Shown here piece after piece: positions 24,951 to 35,000 of a stretch of 64,000 bases of DNA. The first letter of the stretch is position 1, and each line of letters opens with the position of its first letter. The notes beneath the pieces were generated by a model that saw only the letters and a list, made by a program, of their open reading frames with translations, made no database searches and had not been told where the DNA came from. This DNA is from Myxococcota bacterium (lineage in GTDB: Bacteria; Myxococcota_A; Polyangia; Polyangiales; Houyiibacteriaceae): the NCBI GenBank assembly GCA_028284955.1, contig JANQQS010000078.1, forward strand, positions 1-64,000, read 5' to 3'. The position numbers and the translations under genes were made by a program.

Positions 24951-25844
24951 GTGGGTACTGCCGCATCGCCCTCGTTGACGCACGGGGTACGCCTCGAGAT
25001 TGCCTACGACGGAACAAATTTCTCGGGCTGGCAATCGCAAACCGGCCAGCGAACCGTGCAAGGCACGCTGGAGTCCGCCCTGGACGCCATGGGCGTGGAT
25101 CACAGCACGATGCGCGGAGCGAGCCGGACCGACGCCGGGGTGCACGCGGAAGGCCAAGTAGCGGCGTTTGGCTGCGACCGTCTGATTCCTCCGCGTGGCT
25201 GGGTTTTGGGCCTCAACGGAGTGCTGCCAGAGGATGTTTCGGTGCTCGCCGCTGCGGCATGTCACAGGCGTTACAATCCCCGGTTCGACGCTCGCGGAAA
25301 GCTCTATCGCTACATCATTCACGTCGGACCAACCCGCCACGCCCTGACCCGGCGGATCGCCTGGCACATCGGTCCAGCGTTGGCGCGTCCAGATCGGACC
25401 ACTCGAGGACCGACGGTGGACGACTATCTGGATGTAGATGGCATGCAGGAGGCAGCCCGCCACCTCGAAGGCACCCACAGTTTTCACGCGTTTCGAGCGA
25501 CCAGCGATGGCCGCGCCACGACCGAGCGAACGTTGGAGCGCGTACGCGTGATCCCCGAGTTTCGAGGGATCTCATGCGGACGGTCCGCGCAGGCGTTGGC
25601 CATCGAAGTTCAAGGCACAGCATTTCTCAAGAACATGGTTCGCATCGTAGCCGGCACGCTGGTGGAAGTGGGTCGACTGCGCATGACGCCGGAGTCTGTA
25701 GCGCACCTTCTCGAGCCAGAAGCCAGTCGCTCCGACGCAGGTCCCACTGCGCCGCCTCAAGGGCTGACCCTCGTGCGGATTGACCTTAAGCTAGGCGATC
25801 ATCCGGACGGAACGCTGCATCGCCCAAACCGTCTGCCTCGATAG
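24951..25844 (+). CDS. truA: tRNA pseudouridine(38-40) synthase TruA
   Basis: 297 residues from a GTG start. TruA isomerises uridines 38-40 in tRNA anticodon arms. The catalytic Asp61 is in GASRTDAGVHAEGQVAAF, and other family elements are IAYDGTNFSGWQSQTGQRTVQG, CHRRYNPRFDARGKLYRYII, and FLKNMVRIVAGTLVEVGRLR near the end. There is an insertion of about 15 residues before the second domain (around 145-160). The enzyme stands alone as a conserved housekeeping gene. Confidence 0.96.
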   Translation: MGTAASPSLTHGVRLEIAYDGTNFSGWQSQTGQRTVQGTLESALDAMGVDHSTMRGASRTDAGVHAEGQVAAFGCDRLIPPRGWVLGLNGVLPEDVSVLAAAACHRRYNPRFDARGKLYRYIIHVGPTRHALTRRIAWHIGPALARPDRTTRGPTVDDYLDVDGMQEAARHLEGTHSFHAFRATSDGRATTERTLERVRVIPEFRGISCGRSAQALAIEVQGTAFLKNMVRIVAGTLVEVGRLRMTPESVAHLLEPEASRSDAGPTAPPQGLTLVRIDLKLGDHPDGTLHRPNRLPR

Positions 25845-25896
25845 ACACGGAAACCCCGTGCGCGGCCTGTGACCGGTGCAATAATTCGCCGGACCG

Positions 25897-26628
25897 ATGC
25901 TCATGCCTCGCTTCAGTTGGTTCGCGCTCGCGGCTTCGCTCACCTACGCGCCAACCGCGTACGCCATCTCGCCCAAAGTCGCGGTGGTCGTATCTGGAGA
26001 CCCCGATGTCGAGCTTCGCGAAGCTGCGGCGACGATCATACAATCCCTCAACCAACGCGAAAAAATCGTATTGCCCGGCGACGAGGTGCTCAGCAGAGTC
26101 TTGCAAGGTTCCGGACGAAACAACTCGCCGGTCTACCGCGACATCGCGCGCGCTCGTGCGCAACTCGGACGCAGCGCGCGCCGTGACCAGGTGCTTCTTG
26201 TGCGAATCGGAGAGCACACAAGCGCGCATGCATTGGTGGTGTTGACCCGCTCCCGCATCGCCATTCAGGTCGAAGTGTTCGATGTGGATGCACAAACATT
26301 CTACGAAGGCCATGCCGTCGTCGAAGGCAGCGCAACTGAAAAAGTGACATCGTTCATCATCAAACGCGCCCGCACCGCGGCGCGTCGCAACGGAAAAAGC
26401 GCCACGTCGCGGAAAACCGAACCAGGAATTTCAGACTCCTCCAAATCAACCGCTCAGAGCAACGGAAGCCCTAAAAAATCCCCCGCCCGTCGATGGTTTC
26501 GAAAAAACTGGCCGTATCTCGTGGCCGGCGTGCTGCTCGCGGGCGCGCTCACCTACGTCATCGTTCGAGAACGCGATAACGATCCCGGCGAACCAATGCT
26601 ACGATTTACGTCAGGAGATGGTGAGTAG
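25897..26628 (+). CDS. Exported protein with C-terminal membrane helix, unknown
   Basis: 243 residues. An N-terminal signal peptide (about 1-25) is followed by a predicted alpha/beta periplasmic region (VAVVVSGDPDVELREAAATIIQSL at about 30-50), a basic linker rich in Ser, Lys and Arg (about 160-200), and a transmembrane helix near residues 208-226. No family recognised. The stop codon overlaps the next gene's start (10 bases), so the two proteins are probably made together. Confidence 0.65.
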   Translation: MLMPRFSWFALAASLTYAPTAYAISPKVAVVVSGDPDVELREAAATIIQSLNQREKIVLPGDEVLSRVLQGSGRNNSPVYRDIARARAQLGRSARRDQVLLVRIGEHTSAHALVVLTRSRIAIQVEVFDVDAQTFYEGHAVVEGSATEKVTSFIIKRARTAARRNGKSATSRKTEPGISDSSKSTAQSNGSPKKSPARRWFRKNWPYLVAGVLLAGALTYVIVRERDNDPGEPMLRFTSGDGE

Positions 26629-27829
26629 TGTACATCGTTATGGACTTGTCCTGCTGGCCCTTGTCGCCATCTCTCCGAACGTCGTCATCTCCCCAAACAA
26701 GGGAAAGGCGCAAGCCCAGCCGCGCGAACCGCACCCACCGACTCGAAGTATTTCTTCCGACCTGCCGGTGTGGAATCCGCAGCGGCGGAATCAGGCGCAG
26801 CCTTCGTCAAAAAAACACAGCCTGCCTTCGCTTCCCCCCTCGTATACAGAAGAGCGCACCGATCACGCGACATGGGTGTTTCCGCGATCCGCGCGCGCCG
26901 AGGTGAGGTCATTGCAAGAGGAACTCCCCGCGATGTGGGAAGAAATCACTGGGGAGCTCACCCGAAAACCGGTTCCTCGCGAACTCCATATTCGTGTTGC
27001 GGTCAATCCCAAGGACATGCGGCTTCTGGCGCCAACAGGACTTGCCCCGCCAGGCTACGCGGTCGGGGTCGCGTACCCGCATCTTGGCGTGGTGATGCTT
27101 ACTTTGACGGCTCCGGAGACATGGAAACGACCCGAGCTCAGCACTGTGCTCCGGCACGAGCTCTCCCACGTGGCGTTGTTTCGCGTGGTTGAAGGACACC
27201 CCCTGCCTCGCTGGTTTGTGGAAGGGGTCGCGGTAATGCAGGCGGAGGAATACGGCATGGAGCGCGTTCAAGCGCTTTGGCACGCGCAACTCCAAGATCG
27301 CGTGATTCCGCTTGAAGATCTTGCTACGCGCTTTCCAACTCGTTCCCACGAAGTAAACCTGGCGTACGCGCAAAGCGCAGACCTCGTGGCGCATATGCTG
27401 CGCGACCGCAATGGAAGAGCGCGTTTTCGTGCCATGTTGAGTCGCGTATCCAAAGGCGAGCGATTCGACGCAGCCATGCTCAATAGCTACTTTTTGTCCC
27501 CGCGCGCACTTGAGGAGTCGTGGCACGACGACCTGGCGCAGCGCTTTGACACGATACCGCTCCTGATTGCTGGAAGCACCGTGTGGGCCGTCGCGTCCTT
27601 GTTGCTCCTGCTGGCGTGGCGAAGACGACGGCGGGATCATCACAAACGGCTTCAGGAGCTTGAGGAGCGCGAAGCCGAGTTCGACGTCCCTCCTCCGGAA
27701 CATGTGCGCGACCGACAAACTCCGAATTCAGACGCGATGTTGGTCGTCGTCCGCCAACCTCGATCAGGGGATCGCGATGTGTCTATTCCGACGGTGGAAA
27801 TCAATGGAGAAAGCCACACCCTTCATTGA
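26618..27829 (+). CDS. Membrane metalloprotease, peptidase-MA type
   Basis: 403 residues. The N-terminal signal segment is followed by a Pro-rich stretch and a zinc metalloprotease domain: the HExxH motif H180-E-L-S-H184 and a Glu202 in WFVEG, spaced 18 residues on, in the gluzincin manner of the peptidase MA family. The following segment (YAQSADLVAHMLRDRNGRARFRAML) is typical of these proteins. A transmembrane helix near residues 310-330 is followed by a cytoplasmic charged tail. The active site faces the periplasm. Substrates unknown. Overlaps the preceding gene by 10 bases. Confidence 0.83.
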   Translation: MVSSVHRYGLVLLALVAISPNVVISPNKGKAQAQPREPHPPTRSISSDLPVWNPQRRNQAQPSSKKHSLPSLPPSYTEERTDHATWVFPRSARAEVRSLQEELPAMWEEITGELTRKPVPRELHIRVAVNPKDMRLLAPTGLAPPGYAVGVAYPHLGVVMLTLTAPETWKRPELSTVLRHELSHVALFRVVEGHPLPRWFVEGVAVMQAEEYGMERVQALWHAQLQDRVIPLEDLATRFPTRSHEVNLAYAQSADLVAHMLRDRNGRARFRAMLSRVSKGERFDAAMLNSYFLSPRALEESWHDDLAQRFDTIPLLIAGSTVWAVASLLLLLAWRRRRRDHHKRLQELEEREAEFDVPPPEHVRDRQTPNSDAMLVVVRQPRSGDRDVSIPTVEINGESHTLH

Positions 27830-27912
27830 TGCGTCCGGTTGACAATCGTGAGGAGCAGGCTAGTTCACTGAGCCGGCGGGTAGCGCCTACGCATTCCAGG
27901 GAAGCGTCGACT

Positions 27913-28041
27913 ATGTCTGATACCAGCAAAACCAATACGCGGCGGCGTCGCAAAAAGACCGCCGCGGGTCAAAAGCGAAAAAAACTGCTCGAAAAAAACG
28001 GGACAACGCCCAAGTTCCCGGTCCATCCGCCACAATCGTAG
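27913..28041 (+). CDS. Small basic protein (42 aa)
   Basis: Start at the ATG 27913, with AGGGAA about 9 bases upstream. The product is very basic (RRRRKK near the N-terminus, then KRKK) and ends in a Pro-rich tail. It might bind nucleic acid. The last codons and the stop lie in a 17-bp tandem repeat. Coding status is likely rather than certain because the gene is so short. Confidence 0.5.
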   Translation: MSDTSKTNTRRRRKKTAAGQKRKKLLEKNGTTPKFPVHPPQS

Positions 28042-28081
28042 ATCCGCCACAATCGTAGATCCGCCACGGTCGCAGATCCGC
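28025..28081. repeat. 17-bp tandem repeat overlapping a stop codon
   Basis: The unit ATCCGCCACAATCGTAG occurs at 28025-28041 and 28042-28058 identically, then with three changes at 28059-28075, followed by a partial copy. The TAG at the end of the first unit is the stop codon of the small basic protein. The length is not a multiple of three, so further copies shift frame. Confidence 0.85.
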
Positions 28082-28115
28082 TTGCACCGAGCGGCCCGAA
28101 AGCGTTCGCCCGTAG

Positions 28116-28988
28116 TCAGAGGGCGTTCGCCTGCGCGAGTTTTCGGTATTCAGCATGCAGGCGAACTGTTATCGGCCCTGGATGACCGTTTGCGATCGAT
28201 TTGCCGTCTACCCTGACAACCGGTACCACCTCCCGGATGCTGCTCGTGATGAAGACTTCGTCGGCTGAGTAGAGGTCGCTCGGAAACAGTGCGGTTTCGA
28301 CAAAATTCACATTCAAAGCGTTCGCGGAACGTTCCACAGCCTGGCGAGTGATTCCCACGAGAATGCCCGCCTCAGGGGGCGGTGTGCGAATAACACCACC
28401 ATGGGCCGCAAACACATTGCTCGATGCACCCTCGAGAACCGCTCCTGAGGACCCAAGGATGATCGCTTCGTACGCGCCGCGAGACCGCGCCTCGTGCAGC
28501 GCCAGGAGATTCGCAAGGTAGTTCGAAGCCTTGACACCAACCGCGGTACCGCAGTCGGTGGGACGGTTTACTCGAACGAGTGAAACCGAGACACCTTGCT
28601 CGTAAAGGATCGGGTCTGGAACTGCGAGCGGGGTCACCACGATGACCCGCGAAGGTTGTGTGGCGGTCGACAGATCGTACGTAAGAGGCCCGGAACCCCG
28701 CGTAACCACAATACGAACGTAGGACTCGTCGTTACCGGCCTGTTCGATGGTTGTCGCGATTTCCTTGCGCAACACGTCCATCGACACCGGCATCTTGATC
28801 AGCACACGTCGTGCCGACTCGTATAATCGCTCGAGATGATCAGTCTCTCCGCAGAGACGGCTGCCTCCGTAGGTGCGCATGACCTCGAACACGCTGTCGC
28901 CGTAGAGAAACCCGCGATCAAACACCGATATGACGGCGTCCTGCTCGTCACGGACGACTCCATCGATGCTGACCTTTGTCTGACCCAT
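28116..28988 (-). CDS. Class IV PLP aminotransferase
   Basis: 290 residues. Fold type IV transaminase related to branched-chain and D-amino-acid aminotransferases and aminodeoxychorismate lyase. Key elements: FDRGFLYGDSVFEVMRTY at the N-terminus, the PLP Lys in GVKASNYLANLLALHEA, and VLEGASSNVFA that binds the cofactor phosphate, with the final SSIREVVPVVRVDGK. Its start is 29 bases from the stop of the giant TPR gene, so it may be its downstream operon partner. The substrate cannot be told from sequence alone; a branched-chain role is plausible. Confidence 0.88.
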   Translation of the reverse strand: MGQTKVSIDGVVRDEQDAVISVFDRGFLYGDSVFEVMRTYGGSRLCGETDHLERLYESARRVLIKMPVSMDVLRKEIATTIEQAGNDESYVRIVVTRGSGPLTYDLSTATQPSRVIVVTPLAVPDPILYEQGVSVSLVRVNRPTDCGTAVGVKASNYLANLLALHEARSRGAYEAIILGSSGAVLEGASSNVFAAHGGVIRTPPPEAGILVGITRQAVERSANALNVNFVETALFPSDLYSADEVFITSSIREVVPVVRVDGKSIANGHPGPITVRLHAEYRKLAQANAL

Positions 28989-29017
28989 GGCTCGATCCGG
29001 TCGCTCGGCGACGACGA

Positions 29018-32000
29018 TCAGCCTTTCACTTGGGCAAGCAATTCGGTCGCCGCCGGATGGCCTTTTTGTTCGGCGATTGCGCGCTCTAGCATCGATGCGG
29101 CCTTGGTTGAGTTTCCTTGCTGATGAGCAATGTCGCCCAAGTAGTAATACACGTCGGCTTTTGTGATGCCTGCTTCCGGTTTTAGGCGCTGAAGCAATAG
29201 CGCTCGAAATGTCTTTTGTGCGCGCTCAAAGTCACCGCGAGCGTGACATAGCTTCCCCAGGTCGCGAAGTATCGATACGTTCGTGAGGTCGATCTTGAAC
29301 GCCGCGTCGTAGTGCTTGAGGGCTCCATCCGCATCGTCCATCCCGGCAAGGGCTTGGCCAAGGCGATGGTGGTAGCGGGCGAGCTCTTTGTTCCTTCGGC
29401 TTCCGAAACTGGCAATGATTTTCTCCAGTACGGGAACGGCGTCCGACTCGCGATTGGCCGAAATGTAGATGTCGCACAGCGGCAGCAGCACGTCGCGATC
29501 TTCAGATGCATGCTCGGCTGCGCGCTCGAGAAAGCGCGCCGCGGCTTCTGTGTCATTCAACTGCTGAAGATAGAGCTGCCCCAAGCGCTTGAGCAGCGCA
29601 ACTTTCGCATCTACGTCGCTGGTTCGCTCCTCCACCGACTCGAGCAATGCAGCGAGGCTCTCGTGCGCTTGGTATTTTTCGTACAGAGCGACCAACTTGG
29701 AGCGAACCGGCTCGGAACTCGGCTGGAGCTCCATCGCTCTCTGTAGAGCCGCTTCCGCGCGCTCAAAGCCGCCGCCGTGACTCTCTGCGATTTCGGCAAC
29801 ATCGATCGCAGTAGCTGCGGCTTCTTCGCCGGGAAGCAAATCGATCAAGCGCTCCATCGCGTCGCACGCACCATCCCACCGCTCCGCATTCCGATGTAGC
29901 TCCACAATGGCTTTGAGCGTCGCCACGTCATTCGGCTCCATATCAAGAACACGCTCGTATGTTGCGATCGCGGTAACCGGATCGGAGCGCTGCTCGACAT
30001 GCAACTTGGCAATCTGACGCAACAGGTCCATTTGTTTGTCGGTGTCTCCGGCTTGCTCGGCGTCTTCGAGCCGTCTGCCGAGCAACTCCGTCAGCGCATC
30101 CCAATCTTCTTCCGCGGAGAATAGGCGCGCAAGTTCGTCGAGCGCGGCCTCGTGGTTCGGCTTGAGATCGAGAATGCCGCGAAGCTGCTCGATCGCTTCC
30201 GTGCGACGACCAAAAGCCTGTTCCTCGAGTCTCGCCAAACGCACACGCACACCGATCCGCTCATCGTCGTCGTCCGCAAGGTCAAGGCGCCGGTCAAGAA
30301 GCTCACGAAGCGAATCCCAGTCTTTCGCGTCTTCATAGATCGACTCGAGCCGAGACACTGCCTCCGAATCGGTGGGGTCGTCGTCCAGCACGCTGCGGTA
30401 GGCGTCTGCCGCTTTGTCCGGTTGGTGCAGCTCGCCAAGGTACGTCTCTGCGATCTTGAGCTGAAGCTCGCGCCGTCGTGCAGGGTCGGCCTCTACCCCG
30501 ACCTCTCTCGCCAGTAAGACAACGGACTCATCGTGTCGGCCTTCCGTTTCACGGATGCGAGATAGCTCGTGCAAAGCCTTCTTGTCGCTTCCATCGGTGG
30601 CCAAAATCGATTCGTAACACGCGCTCGCCAGGTCTTTATCGTTCAGCGCGGATTCCGCTACGCCCGCAGCCTCGTGGAGCAATTCTTTGCGCCGATATTC
30701 GTCCAGCTGCACGTCTGCCCACGCCTTGAGCTGCGTGACGAGTTCTTCGTTTCGACTTGCTTCGCGGAGTGCATGAACCAAGCGCTCGTGTGCCTCCATC
30801 GAGTCTGGGTCGGCCTTGAGCGCAGCGCGCAAGCACGCCTCTTCTGCTACGGCGTCAGGAATATGCTCTCGGTACCAAACCGCAGCGCGAACGTTCAGGT
30901 CACGCCGGACGCCAACATCGATGTCCGCGAGCTCGGTAACCCGCTCCACCACTCCTCGAAGCGATTCCCAGCCCTGAGACGCCGACGCGAGACGCTCGAG
31001 GTCTTCAAGAAGGGTCTCGTCGCGGGGATCGAGTTCGAAAGCACGTCGAATCGTTTCCAGAGCCTGACTCGGATTGTTCAGATCGCGTTCCCAGATTTCT
31101 CCCACCTCCTGGAGCAATCGAACACGTTCCCCATCGGTTTCTGCCAAACGGATGCGTACGTCGTAGAGCCGCGCCGCTTTTTCAACATCTCCGGTATCGC
31201 GATACGCTCGATCAAGGACGTCCACCGCGTCGGCGCCGACTTCTTGCTCGCTCGCGAGGCGCTCCAGGGATTCCATCGCTCGGGTGTCGGAAGGCCGGAG
31301 TTCCAATACTTCTTGATACGCCGAAAATGCGCCTCGAAGATCACCGAGCTGTTCCTGTCGGGTTTCGCCAAGGCGCAGAAGCAACCCCAAACGGTCACCT
31401 TCCTCGTTCTCGACCGACACCCGTCTCTCAAGCACACTCGCGAAATCACTCCATCTCTGTGTACCACCGAGCAATCGATCCAGCTCTGCGAGCATGCTCG
31501 AGTCGTCTCCGACTTGTTCCAACGCGCGCTGGTACGCTTCGATGGCGCGGCTTTGGTCTTGGAGCTTTTCCTCGGCGACGCGTGCGAGGCGTTCATAGAG
31601 TGCACGCGCCACCATCGGCTCCATCGAGTTGGCGGCGCGCAGCGAGAGCACTTCGGCGAATCGTGGCCACGCGTTGAGCGGCTCCGCGATTCGCTCCATG
31701 CGTTCGACGATCGACTCGTCGGACGGTTTTTCGGCCAGGGCCTGCTCGAGCGCGTCAAATGCCGCGTTTAGATCACCTCGGCCGTTTTCGTGAACTTCAG
31801 CCAGTTTTCGGAGGTGCTCACATTTCTCGTAGGGATCGGTCTCGCTCTCAGCTTTTCGCGACAGGACGTCTGTGAGCTCGTCCCAACGCTCCTGAACTTC
31901 GAGTCGCGGCTCGACAATCGCCGACGCGAGCGAACGATAATCTTCAAGCTGAGTAATTCTCAGCAGCGCCTGCAGCGCTGGTTCGTAGCGTCCATCGAGA

Positions 32001-35000
32001 TCGAGCGCGGCGCGGTACGTCTCGACCGCTTCCGGGACGTCGTCGAGCTCCCTCTCGAGCACCTCGCCCGCGCGTTGAACAAACGCGACTCGTTCTTGGA
32101 GCGATTCCGACATTTCGGCCTGCAGCTTGAGAATATCCAGCAGCTCAGACCACAGGGCTTGACGCTCGTAGAGTCGTGCCAGAGACCGCACCGCCTCCGG
32201 ATGCTGTGGATGTGCTTCGATCACCGCGACGAATGCGTCGATGGCGTCGTCTGGCCGGTGTAGCTGAGTCTCGCTCAGCGCACCCAGACGCAACCCGAGC
32301 TCCACGCGCTGCGACGGGTCTTGATCTCCTTCCAAGCGCCTCCGCAAAATGCTCGCAAGCGACTCGTATTCACCCGCCGCTCCGTACAAACGGTCCAACG
32401 CTTCGAGCGCAATTTGATCATCCTGATCTTCATCTGCCGCGCGGCGGTACGCCTCGATCGCGCCTCGGGGGTCGCCGAGAAGCTCTTCGAGCACCGAGCC
32501 GGCCCGGCGATGAAGTTCCCCTCGCTCAGCCGGGTCGAGACTGCGATCAACCTTGCGCCGGAGAACGTCGACCAACCCCCGCCAGTCTCCAACCATCGTG
32601 TGCAGCCCCTCAAGTGCTTCGAGAGGCGCCGGATCGTCTGCGTCGATCCCATGAAGGCGCTCGTATGTCTCTATCGCCGCGCGGGGGTCTCCTCGTTTCT
32701 CGTCGTGCACTCGCGCGACCGACGACAGGAGATCCGACACCAGCACGGTGTCGTCGGTCTCTTTGACCGCAAGTTCATAAGCCTCGACGTGCTTGTCCCA
32801 GCAACCGAGAACCTGGGCCAGGCGATCGAGTTCTGCTCGAGGTCGCGTGTCGGCCGGATCGATGACGAATGCTTGCGCCCACGCACGGAACGCCCGCGCG
32901 CCATCGTGACCACGGTTTTCGTGCAGTTCGCCGATTTCTGTCAGCAGCCGAACCCGCGTGTCCACTTCATCTGTCAGGGAAACTTGCGCATCAAGAACCG
33001 CAATGAGCTTCTTCCATTCGTCCGAAGCTCGATAAATCGGCTCCAAGATGTGCGTAATCCGAGGCCTTAGGCCTTCGTCCATCACCATCTCTTCGAGAGA
33101 TGCCACGGCGGCCTGATGATTGGGATTCGTCTGCACAATCTCTTCAAAAAGATCGACTGCGCCGTCCGAATCATCGAGATGCTCGGCAAGGAGACTGCCC
33201 AAACGATGGCGAAGGTCCGCCACTGTCTCGGAGGAATCTGTCTCGGGGGAATCCGCCGAATCGATCCGCGTCCGCAAATGGTCGGCGAGCTCCTCCCAAC
33301 GCTTTTCGGACGTAAATAGCCGATCAAGCGCGTGCACCGCGTCCGCGTCCACGGGATCGATATCGAGAACGTGCCGATACGCCTGAATCGCACCGCTCAC
33401 ATCGCTCAGCTCGTTTTCCCTGAGCGCAGCTGACCGTCGCAGGATGTCCATGCGTTCTTGATCGCTATCAAGGCCCTCCACCCGGTCGTGATACAGCTCC
33501 AAAAGCGACGAAAACGATTTCGTTCGTTGGTAGATAGACTCAAGCGCTTCGAACGCGGAGGCATTTCCCGAATCGAAACGGAGCACGCGGCGATAGAGCG
33601 CCCCCGCGTGATCCAGTTCGTTGTTTCGTTCGTCACAGATTCGCGCGGTAATCGCCGCGAGATCGATGGAATCTGGATCGTCTACCGAAATTTTATCAAG
33701 CGCTGTGCGGTAGATCTCAGCGAGACGCGGCCAGCGATCGAGCACCTTGGCCAGTCGGGAAAGAATATCCCACACGTCACGGTCAAGCGGTTCTTCGAAG
33801 AAGAGCCGGGCGTAGACCTCCATCGCGCCTTCCAAATCCTCGAGGTAATCCTCATGGATCTGCCCGAGGCGCCGCAGAAGCGTTCGACGCTCTTCCACGT
33901 CCGCCGCGCTTGACAGTCGTGCTTCAAGAACGCCGGTAACCTTCGGCCAATCCATCCGCGAAAGAAATACGGGTTCAAGGATTTCCGCAGCGGCTCCGCG
34001 ATGGTCCTCGGACTCCATCATTTGCTCGAGCGCTTCCACGGTTGGCTGATGGGTTCCGTCCTGGGCCAGCGTCTCGCGAAAATGTTCGATCGCTTGATAC
34101 GCGTCGTTTAGTTCGCGAAAACTTACCAGCCCAAGTTGGTAACGCGTCTCGCTCTGGTCGCCGACGCCGGCTTCCAACTTGCGCTCAAAAAGATCCGCCA
34201 AGTCTCTCCACTGCTCGTTGCCTCGATACAATCGTTCGAGACCCGAAAACGCTTCAGGCTGCACGCCTTCGGTCAGCACGCGCTCATACGCTTCGATCGC
34301 GATGGGCGCATCGTGCAAATGCTCATCGCTAATTTCAGCCTGACGCATCAGCAGGCCGACGCGGCTTTCCGAGTCTTCCGACAGTTCGGTCTTGCGCCGC
34401 AACACGTCGAGCAGCGCGGGGTAGTCCTTCAGCTCTTGATGGAGCGATTCGAGAGCGTCCAACGCCGGGCGATGATCCGGTCGATTGTGAAGAACTTTTT
34501 CGTAGTCCGCGCGGGCGCGGGTGCGGTCATCAAGCTTCTTCGCGGCAACCGACGCGACCTTCATCCACACATCGGTCTGAAGTTCTGCGTCAAGAATATC
34601 GGGCGCCACTTCATCGAGCAGCTTGACGTAATCCGCCCATTTGTCCGACGCGCCGGCCAAGCGCTCATAGTCCGACAACATTTGCGCCAGGTCGTCGTCT
34701 TCCAGTCCAGACTGCACCGCTCGACCCATGAGTTGGAACGCTTGTCCCGGTTGCTCCAGACCAACATCGGCCACTTCCGCGGCACGCCGAAGCGACTGTA
34801 AGCGGTCTGTGCGCTCATCGGTTTCCGCCACCACCTGAAGAACTTCGACGAGCTTGTTGTAGTCCGAAGTCCGCTCGTACTGGGGAACCAATGTTCGCGC
34901 GGCCGCGATCCGCGCGTCGCCATTTCGGTTCTCGACGACGTCTTCCAGCGCCGCAATAGACCCGAGATGACCTGCCTCGCCGTCCAAGACCTCGGCGTAT

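Noticed and set aside
30569-31771. 400-residue plus-strand frame inside the giant TPR gene
   Set aside because: It lies opposite a long, regularly repeating TPR frame. Its residues lack domains and look like a codon-bias shadow, as do many other frames across 29-40 kb.
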